Position numbers and translations under genes: made by a program
The notes under the pieces: generated by a model
What the model was told of the DNA's origin: nothing
The model's input: the letters and a program-made list of their open reading frames with translations, nothing else
The model's database searches: none
DNA from: Candidatus Ryanbacteria bacterium RIFCSPLOWO2_12_FULL_47_9c
GTDB taxonomy: Bacteria > Patescibacteriota > Minisyncoccia > Ryanbacterales > GWA2-47-10b
DNA length: 13,020 nt
Assembly: GCA_001821795.1 (NCBI GenBank)
Contig: MHOB01000052.1
Location: 13,296-26,315, forward strand
Direction of reading: 5' to 3'
Shown here: piece after piece, positions 5,673 to 12,439 of the stretch
How the letters are laid out: each line of letters begins with the position of its first letter
Position numbering within the stretch: the first letter of the stretch is position 1

Positions 5673-6894
5673 GCCGAAAACTCCAAAGCGTTGAATCCTT
5701 TTTGTTTATAAAGAAAATATAATCTTCTTCAGCCGAGAGCGTAAGATTTGTTATATCAAAGGTTCCCCCAAGTACGGGAGTAAGGTCGCCTGTTTTTGCA
5801 TTGAACTTTGCAAGCACATCGGTAAAGGTAACTTCACCTTTCCACCACGCATCGGGGAGTGGTTCTGACCGGATGTTTCTGGGAAATGCGCAGTACAGGA
5901 TATCGGCATCTTTTTTTGAGAAAACGCATTTTTCGGGCAGCGTTTTTTCGGGCAGCGGGACTGAAGTTTTAGGTTTTTGCGGATCGTACAGGGCTATAGA
6001 CGTCAGCGCCCCAAGTCTGTTTGTGCGGGTGCTAAGGTAACGAAGGCCCTGTGGATCCCAAAGAACATCAAATCCCTGTTTTCCGGAGTCAATGGTTGTA
6101 GGTGTGCCGCCCGTCGCGCGGATAATCTGAAAAAGAGAAGGCGCAAACGCCGATGTTTTTGTTTTAAGTGAGATTGTACTAGGGGAGATCCATGCGATTT
6201 CGTAGTCGGGGATATTTGTTGAATACACTGTTTTTATTCCAGTTCCTTTCTGCGTCGAGGTGCGGATAACATACGCGCCGCCCTGTTTGACGTACGAAGC
6301 GAGTTTTGTTCCGTCCGGGGAGAATGCTTTGTCGATAAATATGTCCGGGTAAGCACCCGTTTCTATAGTTGATGTTGATGTAAAGTGTAGCCAGAAATTT
6401 TTTACGACGGAGTCGTTAAGAGTAGTGAGTAACGCATATTCCCCATTCTGGTTCCAATCAACATCGATAATGTTGGGAATGGTAAATTGGACTGACCTAT
6501 TTTCTTCCTCTCGCCCGTCAAAAGGAACCTGAAAAACATGTCCGACGCCGCGTTTGAAGTAGAGAACAACCCCATCTTTATCGCGCACGTAAGGACCAAT
6601 GACTGGTTCTTGCGAGAGTTGTACAAGGCGCTCGCGGGCTTCGGGTTTAAGTTCTTGATCTTCCTTAAAAATACCTTCACCTCCGTCGCCCGATCCGGGA
6701 CCCTGTATACTTCCATCTCCTCCGCTTGTGGGCGGACCACCCCCGCCCGTATAGGGGAGAAAAATTCCGAGGACGCCTTTGTCATTTGTTTCGCCATTTC
6801 CGCCGCGAAGAGCATAAAATACAAAAATGCCCACAATAATGACGAGGATGAGTCCGCTTAGGAGGAGAAATCTTATTTTGTTTTCTTCAGACAT
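5644..6894 (-). CDS. Membrane-anchored beta-propeller (TolB/PD40-like) protein
   Basis: This 416-residue protein has one N-terminal membrane helix (about 8-28), a Gly/Pro/Ser-rich flexible linker (about 43-75), and a domain that looks like a beta-propeller facing outside the cell. Repeating strand-turn units recur about every 45 residues: VDWNQNGEYALLTT (145-158), KAFSPDGTKLASYV (189-202), IAWISPSTISLKTK (233-246), VLWDPQGLRYLSTR (277-290), CVFSKKDADILYC (323-335) and LTLSAEEDYIFFIN (384-397). These resemble TolB/WD40-like (PD40) blades. It is last in the minus-strand cluster, following the pilin-like gene through a TAA-TT-ATG junction and with no Shine-Dalgarno site, so it is probably coupled to it. 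It may be a surface or periplasm-like accessory of the secretion machine; no enzyme motif is seen. Function unknown. Confidence 0.8.
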   Translation of the reverse strand: MSEENKIRFLLLSGLILVIIVGIFVFYALRGGNGETNDKGVLGIFLPYTGGGGPPTSGGDGSIQGPGSGDGGEGIFKEDQELKPEARERLVQLSQEPVIGPYVRDKDGVVLYFKRGVGHVFQVPFDGREEENRSVQFTIPNIIDVDWNQNGEYALLTTLNDSVVKNFWLHFTSTSTIETGAYPDIFIDKAFSPDGTKLASYVKQGGAYVIRTSTQKGTGIKTVYSTNIPDYEIAWISPSTISLKTKTSAFAPSLFQIIRATGGTPTTIDSGKQGFDVLWDPQGLRYLSTRTNRLGALTSIALYDPQKPKTSVPLPEKTLPEKCVFSKKDADILYCAFPRNIRSEPLPDAWWKGEVTFTDVLAKFNAKTGDLTPVLGGTFDITNLTLSAEEDYIFFINKKDSTLWSFRLTDQETKAE

Positions 6895-6896
6895 AA

Positions 6897-7922
6897 TTAT
6901 TCAAGCGTACAAATATATGAACCGCCGGGTCCAACGTCATCGCAAATAAGATTTCCGGTACACTCTCTACTGTCGCCACTGCATTCTTGGCCTCTTGATT
7001 TACTGTTCATCTTAAAGCATATATTTGAGGATATAAGATTTTTGGTGCATGCGGAACCGGCTAGGCAGTGAGGATCGCCATAACACGTGTTTCCGTCCGC
7101 TACCGAGTATTTTCGGTAGCATTCATTAAAGCCCGCAGAGTCACCACAGAAGAGTCCTGCTTTGCATAAGTTTGAGCCGATGGGGCATTTGGCCCCTTCG
7201 TCGAGTGAGTTTGCCTTTTCGCAGGTTTTAGACGTGGCCCACTGAATACATTCCATCCCAGCTTTGCATTGCGGTGTGGTTTGGCAACCCTCGCCTTTCT
7301 CGAGATCCGACCGCACGCACACCCTTGTAACGCAGACCCCGCTTTCACACTGTTTTCCATCTCCACTCGGGCATGACTGGCCAATGCCCTGGCCGGCTCT
7401 CGTACACTTATCGTTAATGCATCGAGTTCCATCCACGCATTCGCTATCCTCAAAACATGTCGCGTCCTCTCCGAGTGAGCCCGGAGGAGCAAGGTCATCT
7501 CGCTTGTTTGTATAGGTCGCGTTGCATCCCACACATTCGCCGACTTTATTGAGGTCCAATTTGAGAGTTACGAGTTCCGGATTTATTGTTGCGAGTATGG
7601 TGACGGAAAATACAATGATGACAAGGCCGAAAATGGCATTTGAAATTCTTTCTTTTGCGTTCGTAAGTATTGCTGGCGACATGCCGCCGGTCATATACTG
7701 GAAGCCGCCAACCACAAACATCACGAGCGCCGCAATTGCTGCAAACGACAGCAAAAAAGGAATGATAAACTCGACGTACTGGGGAAAATCTTTTACCGAC
7801 GTATCCCCCCCGGGGATTGGCGAGACAAGGAAATAATTTAGTTCAGTGTCCGCAACTTCGGCGAGCGCAAAAGGTGGCAGCAGCGAGAGAAAAATTGCGG
7901 TGAGGATAAGAGTTTGTTTCAT
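6897..7922 (-). CDS. VirB2/TrbC-like two-helix pilin-type protein with Cys-rich repeat tail
   Basis: This 341-residue protein has a signal peptide (1-21, ending FALA before EVAD), a short extracellular stretch, and two membrane helices (about 52-73 and 95-113) joined by a short loop containing GGFQYMTGG. This two-helix form after a signal peptide, next to VirB4, is that of VirB2/TrbC pilin-like subunits. Such pilins are normally only about 100 residues after the helices. Here a tail of about 220 residues holds 26 cysteines: a CVGC pair (130-133), then six modules of four cysteines (155-338), each opening with a Gly just before the first Cys and spaced C-x5-7-C-x4-5-C-x4-10-C. The modules suggest disulfide-bonded EGF-like or similar small domains. 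The gene starts in a TGA-T-ATG junction with the Ig-like protein gene. The pilin role is inferred; an adhesive or structural surface role for the tail is speculation. Confidence 0.75.
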   Translation of the reverse strand: MKQTLILTAIFLSLLPPFALAEVADTELNYFLVSPIPGGDTSVKDFPQYVEFIIPFLLSFAAIAALVMFVVGGFQYMTGGMSPAILTNAKERISNAIFGLVIIVFSVTILATINPELVTLKLDLNKVGECVGCNATYTNKRDDLAPPGSLGEDATCFEDSECVDGTRCINDKCTRAGQGIGQSCPSGDGKQCESGVCVTRVCVRSDLEKGEGCQTTPQCKAGMECIQWATSKTCEKANSLDEGAKCPIGSNLCKAGLFCGDSAGFNECYRKYSVADGNTCYGDPHCLAGSACTKNLISSNICFKMNSKSRGQECSGDSRECTGNLICDDVGPGGSYICTLE

Positions 7923-7923
7923 A

Positions 7924-9114
7924 TCATTGAATAGTAATATGGGCCTCCCCGTTTCCCCGTTCGAATATATTTTTCAGATTTTGATAAGAAACACCGATAC
8001 TCTGCTTTCCTGAACTTCCCTCTTCGGTGCTAAAGAAAAGCCGCCGCGCGTTTTTGTTTTTGTTCTCAAGCGCCTGGCCATTCACTTTCCATGTGTACTG
8101 GATGTTATTTAAACTTTTTTTAGAAATGAAAAATGGTTCGAGTTCTATCGTCGCGCTCTTGCCGCTTGCGATTTCGCTGAAGTTAAGGGTGAGCCAGTTT
8201 TTTATGCCGAAGAGCGGGAGACGTTCATAGAAAATAAGCTCTGGTTTTACGGGGGTTACGGTGGTGGTTTCTTTTGTTTTGATGCGTTCGCGCGCGTCTT
8301 TCACTTCAAGGCCGATCTCATAACTGATGTCGCTGACGGATGAGGGCGAAAAGGTAAATAGATTTTTTCCCGTTCCTGAATTGCCGTTTGCAGCCATTTT
8401 TCTGCCATCCACGCTCCATGTGTAGATAAGGTTTGCTTCGTCGAGACGGTTTGCGAATATGCGGAACTCGGGCGTTGCCGCAACAGTTATGTCGGACTGG
8501 GGGGTGCCATGTGCCTTTCCACGATACCACGGAGGTGTATAGGAGTCGGCGAACCACGTGAAGTGTATGCGCGCTGGGTAAATGGTTTTTCGTATAACGA
8601 TTGGAGCTTGAGTTCCATCGTCAACAGTCACTATAAGTGTGTCTGATGTTCCGATATCGCCGAGTGTGAATTCGTACGAAACCTCGCCGGATCCAGAGAG
8701 CGCTCGTTTCCCGTTGTGGAGCCAGGTTATTCGTGACGTCCGGGGGTTTGTACCGAACCCTTCGATTTGGGCTCTCACGCGCTTGTTCGGAGAAAATTCT
8801 TCGGTGTTAAATGTGAGCTTTATATCATTTTTAATTTTGGTGATGATACTTCGTTGGTTAACGTTTTCGTTCAGCAGTTCAGCAATAGAGGTTGGCGTAT
8901 CGGGCGGGAGTCCGAGGGCGCGCAGAACTTGGCGCTTGAGTTCAAGCGCTTCCTCGAGCGTCTGTGGAGTAGTCGTCGCGCCTTCACTGAAGTATTTTTC
9001 AATTAAATCTTTTTCGGCGAAAGTGGCCGTTGCGAAGAACAAGGGCAGTATTACCATCGGTATATATATTTTTCTTATTCGTTCTGCAGCCATGATGAAG
9101 TTAACTGTTTCCAT
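7924..9114 (-). CDS. Secreted protein with three Ig/PKD-like repeats
   Basis: This protein of up to 396 residues starts with a hydrophobic signal segment (about 16-33, probable cleavage after ATFA), then a helical part (about 35-100) and three beta-sandwich-like units. Each unit contains a matching core: ITWLHNG (129-135), YTWSVDG (231-237) and YTWKVNG (340-346), spaced about 105 residues. The 'tW.vdG' strand is typical of PKD/Ig-like extracellular domains. The ATG at 9114 is preceded by AAAGGAG only two bases away, which is close for a Shine-Dalgarno site; a second in-frame ATG at 9093 (residue 8) would give a more standard signal peptide but has no ribosome site. It overlaps the upstream membrane-protein gene by 40 nt. 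It lies between that gene and the pilin-like gene, suggesting an extracellular part of the same machine. Function unknown. Confidence 0.72.
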   Translation of the reverse strand: METVNFIMAAERIRKIYIPMVILPLFFATATFAEKDLIEKYFSEGATTTPQTLEEALELKRQVLRALGLPPDTPTSIAELLNENVNQRSIITKIKNDIKLTFNTEEFSPNKRVRAQIEGFGTNPRTSRITWLHNGKRALSGSGEVSYEFTLGDIGTSDTLIVTVDDGTQAPIVIRKTIYPARIHFTWFADSYTPPWYRGKAHGTPQSDITVAATPEFRIFANRLDEANLIYTWSVDGRKMAANGNSGTGKNLFTFSPSSVSDISYEIGLEVKDARERIKTKETTTVTPVKPELIFYERLPLFGIKNWLTLNFSEIASGKSATIELEPFFISKKSLNNIQYTWKVNGQALENKNKNARRLFFSTEEGSSGKQSIGVSYQNLKNIFERGNGEAHITIQ

Positions 9115-9512
9115 CTCTCCTTTATTATAATGCGTCCGAGAAAACCCGATAACCCGGGCAGCCCGACGGCATCTCCCCCCATGCCCGAGACAAGCGCGAC
9201 AAAAAGGTTTTTTTCCTTTTTAAGGGTAAAGAAAGAGTATCCCCCTTGCAGGGTGAGCCAGGTAATCATGGTTGCCCATCCCGCAAGCGCCCAAAGGGCG
9301 CCAAGCGGATAGGTGATCAAAAAAAGCATGAAAAGAGCCTTCGGGATATCAAAGACGATAAACACGAACGCAAGAAAGAAGGTGCCGCCCACGAGAGTAG
9401 TTTGTTTGTCCGCTCGTCTTGACGCAGATCTGAGTGATCTTTGCGCCCGATTTTGTCTTCGGGCTCTTGCGAGGGCTGTGTATTGCGCAATTTCTCTTTT
9501 TTGTTCAGGCAT
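9075..9512 (-). CDS. Small polytopic membrane protein of the secretion-like cluster
   Basis: This 145-residue protein has a strongly basic N-terminus (about 1-36, rich in Arg, Lys and Gln) and then several hydrophobic segments (about 40-57, 58-73, 74-95 and possibly 103-127), the last containing LVSGMGGDAVGLPGLSGFLG. The basic end is expected to be cytoplasmic. I chose the ATG at 9512, one base after the virB4 stop (TAA-T-ATG), rather than an in-frame start at 9536 inside virB4. GGGGAGAG lies about ten bases upstream of this ATG. It follows the ATPase gene and precedes the Ig-like secreted protein, so it may be a channel or scaffold subunit. I recognise no family; a VirB6-like role would be only a guess, since the protein is much shorter than VirB6. 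Confidence 0.7.
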   Translation of the reverse strand: MPEQKREIAQYTALARARRQNRAQRSLRSASRRADKQTTLVGGTFFLAFVFIVFDIPKALFMLFLITYPLGALWALAGWATMITWLTLQGGYSFFTLKKEKNLFVALVSGMGGDAVGLPGLSGFLGRIIIKERWKQLTSSWLQNE

Positions 9513-9513
9513 A

Positions 9514-11340
9514 TTAAGCGTTCTCTCCCCGTGCAAACTCCTCCTTTGCTTTCTGGACCGCGAGGAGCTCTGCCGGATCCGACGTGATAATTTGATGCTC
9601 TGTATACGAAGCTTGGATTTTTATCGCGATATGCTTGAGTCCCGCAAAAAAGATTCCCTCTCCAACGTCAGACTCAAGAAGGAGAAATTTTTCCTCGTCG
9701 GTGAGATTAAATACTTCTTGCACTGCGTTAATGGATGCCGGGGATTGTTTTAAAAGGACTTGAATGGAAGAGTTTGTCACAATCGGTTTTCCGTAAGGAG
9801 ATGTCATGAAGTCGGCAACATCTTGTGTGATTGTCGCGAGCCCAAGGTAATATTTTCGGGCGCGTTTTGCGATTCCAAAAAGAAATGATGCGCTGTCGGG
9901 AGATTTCATCATAATCCATGCCTCATCGACAACCAAAATGCGCTTGCGGAGCGTCCGCCTGATTGCCGCCCAGATATAATTTATGATGAGGTACATGGCA
10001 ATCGGGCGGAGTTCTTCTTCCATGTCGCGAATGGAGAATACTGCAAGGCGCACATTAATGTTTACGTTGCTTGGCTGGTTGATAAATCCTGACCACGTGC
10101 CTTCCGTATATTTTTTTATGCGCATTGCGAGTTGCTCTCCACCTTCCATATTGGCAAGGACAAGCGCCAGGTCGGAGAGCGTGGGAGGAGTAATTCGTGA
10201 GAAATCGGCTTCGGGGGTAATATCTTTTGATGCATACGTTTCTGTAATTGCGCGATCAAGAACCGAGTCTTCTTCCGGGGTAAGCCCTCCAAGCATCAAG
10301 CGGAAAAGACCTACGAGCCCGATGGTGTGTGAACGAAGCACGTCCGACGGGGATTCGTCTTCACGCGGCACCGGCACGTCGAATGGATTGATATGGTGTT
10401 TTGAAGTGAGTGAGACACTGAAGTATCGCCCTCCGACCGATTCTGCAAGGTATTCATACTCGCGTTCCGGATCTATAACAATCACGTCGACGTCAAACAT
10501 GAGCGAACGAAGAATCTCAAGTTTCATGGTATATGATTTTCCAGAACCCGACTTTGCGAACATGATCGAGTTATAATTTTCGAGGCCGAACCGATCGAAG
10601 AGCACCAGAGAGTTATTGTGCCGGTTAATACCAAAGAGGACTCCTTTGTTTGAGGTGAGATCGAATGAAACAAATGGAAATGCGGATGATGCGGGTGAAG
10701 AGTTAAAAAAACTATGCACTTTTAACTCATCAAGTGCGAATGGAAAAACAGACGTAATACCCTCTTTTTGCTGGAAAAGCGCCGGGCGCGTATAAACAAG
10801 CCGCGCCTCAAGGAGTGATTTTAGCTCCGCTTCCTCGCGGTTTAGGTCTTCGATCGCGTCCGTGTAAATTGTTATGTAGATGCCAAATTGAAAGAGTTTT
10901 TCTTGCGCCTGCGAGAGTTTGTCGCGGAGGTTTTCAAGGTCCTTATACGCGGTGTCGAGCATTGGATCGCGCACAAGACCTTTTTCCTCGCGTGTTGAGA
11001 TTTGGGATTGGACTTCGGCGACTTTTTTTCGGAGTTTCCTTAAAATCAGTCCCGTATCAACAGGATGGAAGAACATAGAGATGTCAAAAATTTTGTCGAG
11101 GTTGATAACGCTCGAAAACCAGTTGGTAGCAAGGTATCGTGGATAGGCAAAAATAAAAATCGTACGCGCGTATTTTTCCCCGATTTGTATATAGTTCGTG
11201 TTGATTTCAAAAGCTGTAGGCGCAATGATATCTTTCAGGTTGAGGAGGCCCGATTGATAAATGTCTTGTGGAAATACGGGGAGTATTTCTGTTTCCGCTT
11301 CTTCTTTCTTTTTTCCTAAAATTGTGTCTATGAATGCCAT
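9514..11340 (-). CDS. VirB4/TraC-type type IV secretion ATPase (main part)
   Basis: This 608-residue cytoplasmic ATPase is of the VirB4 family, which powers type IV secretion and conjugative pilus systems. The N-terminal half (about 40-245) has the VirB4 middle domain, including IGEKYARTIFIFAYP and a helical insert (about 97-152). The ATPase core has Walker A FAKSGSGKSYTMK (Lys268, Ser269), IDPEREYEYLAE (289-300), which is typical of VirB4, Walker B ILVVDEAWIMM (468-478) with D472-E473, and TITQDVADF (503-511). The very N-terminal VirB4 segment is missing and is encoded by the preceding gene. A Shine-Dalgarno AAGGA lies ten bases before the ATG, the best in the cluster. The junctions are TGA-T-ATG upstream and TAA-T-ATG downstream. 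No coupling protein or relaxase is seen, so conjugation is not demonstrated. Confidence 0.93.
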   Translation of the reverse strand: MAFIDTILGKKKEEAETEILPVFPQDIYQSGLLNLKDIIAPTAFEINTNYIQIGEKYARTIFIFAYPRYLATNWFSSVINLDKIFDISMFFHPVDTGLILRKLRKKVAEVQSQISTREEKGLVRDPMLDTAYKDLENLRDKLSQAQEKLFQFGIYITIYTDAIEDLNREEAELKSLLEARLVYTRPALFQQKEGITSVFPFALDELKVHSFFNSSPASSAFPFVSFDLTSNKGVLFGINRHNNSLVLFDRFGLENYNSIMFAKSGSGKSYTMKLEILRSLMFDVDVIVIDPEREYEYLAESVGGRYFSVSLTSKHHINPFDVPVPREDESPSDVLRSHTIGLVGLFRLMLGGLTPEEDSVLDRAITETYASKDITPEADFSRITPPTLSDLALVLANMEGGEQLAMRIKKYTEGTWSGFINQPSNVNINVRLAVFSIRDMEEELRPIAMYLIINYIWAAIRRTLRKRILVVDEAWIMMKSPDSASFLFGIAKRARKYYLGLATITQDVADFMTSPYGKPIVTNSSIQVLLKQSPASINAVQEVFNLTDEEKFLLLESDVGEGIFFAGLKHIAIKIQASYTEHQIITSDPAELLAVQKAKEEFARGENA

Positions 11341-11341
11341 A

Positions 11342-12028
11342 TCATTCTTTTCCTTCTATTTTTGGGGCCTTCCCCTTTTCTGATTCCTCCGGGCGATAGA
11401 GTCCGTAGTAAAGCTCTATCAGCTCTTCAGTCGTGAGAGGTACTGCGCGTACTCCCGTGCGGATAAGTCCTCCAATAACTGTGTCGAGCCGTTGCCACAA
11501 TTGCGTGCGGTACTCGGAAAATTTTTCATCGTCCATAAAAGCTTCGTTCTGTCCTCCCCTTTTTCCAAACAACGACCCCAATACCCCCCCGATCCCTTTC
11601 TGAATGCTTGCAAGATTGCTTGGTATAAAGGGAACCACGATGTAAAAAGATTTTGATACAATGCTTCCGCTTTCCACGAAGTCTTTCACAAATGAAATAT
11701 ATTCAGTGATCTGGATTCGCAGAAGTTCATTGGTTTCAGCTTTTTTGCGCTCGCGCAGTGTGTCAAGATACGGATCGATGTTGAGTTTTCGTGATTGGAT
11801 AAAAAATTGGATTGAAAAATCAAGCGAGTTAAGGAAGTTTTGATACTGCATGATGATCGCGTCTTGTTCGTCGGGCGACTTGAGCGCAAAGTTAAGCGAT
11901 GAGGCCATGAGAACGGCGCGGAGCGAGCCGTCTTTAAGAATGACAACGCCGTCCCGAATTTCCTCGATGGGGACCAGCTCCTGTGAAGCTCGGACGTTAG
12001 CGCTCGATTGTGTTTTTGAGAAAGCCAT
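11342..12028 (-). CDS. VirB4 N-terminal-domain-like protein (split VirB4/TraC N-part)
   Basis: This 228-residue protein resembles the N-terminal region of Gram-positive-type VirB4/TraE proteins: VPIEEIRDGVVILKDGSLRA (19-38) followed by SLNFALKSPDEQDAIIMQYQ. That matches their '..i.dg.iv.kdG.y..il.v.p.nF.l.s..Eq..i...f' opening. A helical region and a strand SKSFYIVVPF follow, then a Gly/Lys-rich part (about 145-160) and a charged, low-complexity C-terminus (RPEESEKGKAPKIEGKE). It ends one base before the VirB4 ATPase gene (TGA-T-ATG), in a different frame. Together the two give 836 residues, the usual size of one VirB4. It probably docks on the ATPase at the membrane. The start overlaps the PrgI-like stop (TAATG). 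A sequencing frameshift is unlikely because each half has clean ends. Confidence 0.78.
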   Translation of the reverse strand: MAFSKTQSSANVRASQELVPIEEIRDGVVILKDGSLRAVLMASSLNFALKSPDEQDAIIMQYQNFLNSLDFSIQFFIQSRKLNIDPYLDTLRERKKAETNELLRIQITEYISFVKDFVESGSIVSKSFYIVVPFIPSNLASIQKGIGGVLGSLFGKRGGQNEAFMDDEKFSEYRTQLWQRLDTVIGGLIRTGVRAVPLTTEELIELYYGLYRPEESEKGKAPKIEGKE

Positions 12029-12438
12029 TATCGCTCAAGTTTTTCACTGACGTCTAATGTCCAGGACAGGTCTTTAAGTTTACCGGCGGTCAATTGCGGA
12101 AGATGCGTTGGGTCTTTTACTTCAATCACACGCTGCTCTTTTTTGAGGGGATGCGGTTCGCGTTTCCACATATACCTGCGCGGGTGCGTGATTTGGTTTA
12201 GTGCGTTGTTAAGCACCGCGACCAGCGGTTGACCGTTAACTTGGTAAAACGCAAGTCCCACAAAAAACCCGACCGCGACGATTGCTATTGGCCAAAATAT
12301 AAAACCCGGGAGTCCGAGAATCCAAAGAAGCAGGACAAACCCGCCGGCTCCGAGAATATAAACAAACTGTTTCACGGTGAGCGGACCAAAAAGTTTGTCT
12401 TCTACTTCTATATATTGTGGCACTTGAAATTGTTGCAT
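12028..12438 (-). CDS. PrgI-family (VirB3-like) membrane protein
   Basis: This 136-residue protein matches the PrgI family of Gram-positive-type secretion clusters, the counterpart of VirB3. The N-terminus QVPQYIEVEDKLFGPLTVKQ (5-24) is the family signature, followed by two membrane segments (about 25-43 and 45-66) and a cytoplasmic tail with HPRRYMW. In type IV systems this protein sits in the inner membrane beside VirB4, which fits the gene order PrgI, VirB4-N, VirB4. I chose the ATG at 12438, one base after the upstream stop (TAA-T-ATG), over an in-frame TTG at 12447 that would overlap the upstream gene. Its TAA overlaps the next ATG by one base. Confidence 0.9.
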   Translation of the reverse strand: MQQFQVPQYIEVEDKLFGPLTVKQFVYILGAGGFVLLLWILGLPGFIFWPIAIVAVGFFVGLAFYQVNGQPLVAVLNNALNQITHPRRYMWKREPHPLKKEQRVIEVKDPTHLPQLTAGKLKDLSWTLDVSEKLER

Positions 12439-12439
12439 A

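Noticed and set aside
6861..6866. Plus-strand GGAGGA as a ribosome binding site
   Set aside because: It lies inside the membrane-helix codons of the minus-strand beta-propeller gene and has no plausible plus-strand gene after it.
7100..7534. CRISPR-like or DNA-level repeat in the cysteine-rich region
   Set aside because: The periodicity is in the protein (Cys spacing); the DNA modules are diverged and of unequal length, with no identical repeats.
8639..9130. 163-codon plus-strand open frame
   Set aside because: Antisense to the Ig-like secreted protein gene, which has a signal peptide and repeat structure; this frame has neither.
9983..10576. 197-codon plus-strand open frame
   Set aside because: Antisense to the conserved ATPase core of virB4; Ser/Arg-rich composition with no domain.
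9514..12028. Sequencing frameshift splitting one virB4
   Set aside because: Both halves have natural ends, the second has a Shine-Dalgarno site, and the junction has the same TRA-T-ATG form as three other junctions in the cluster.
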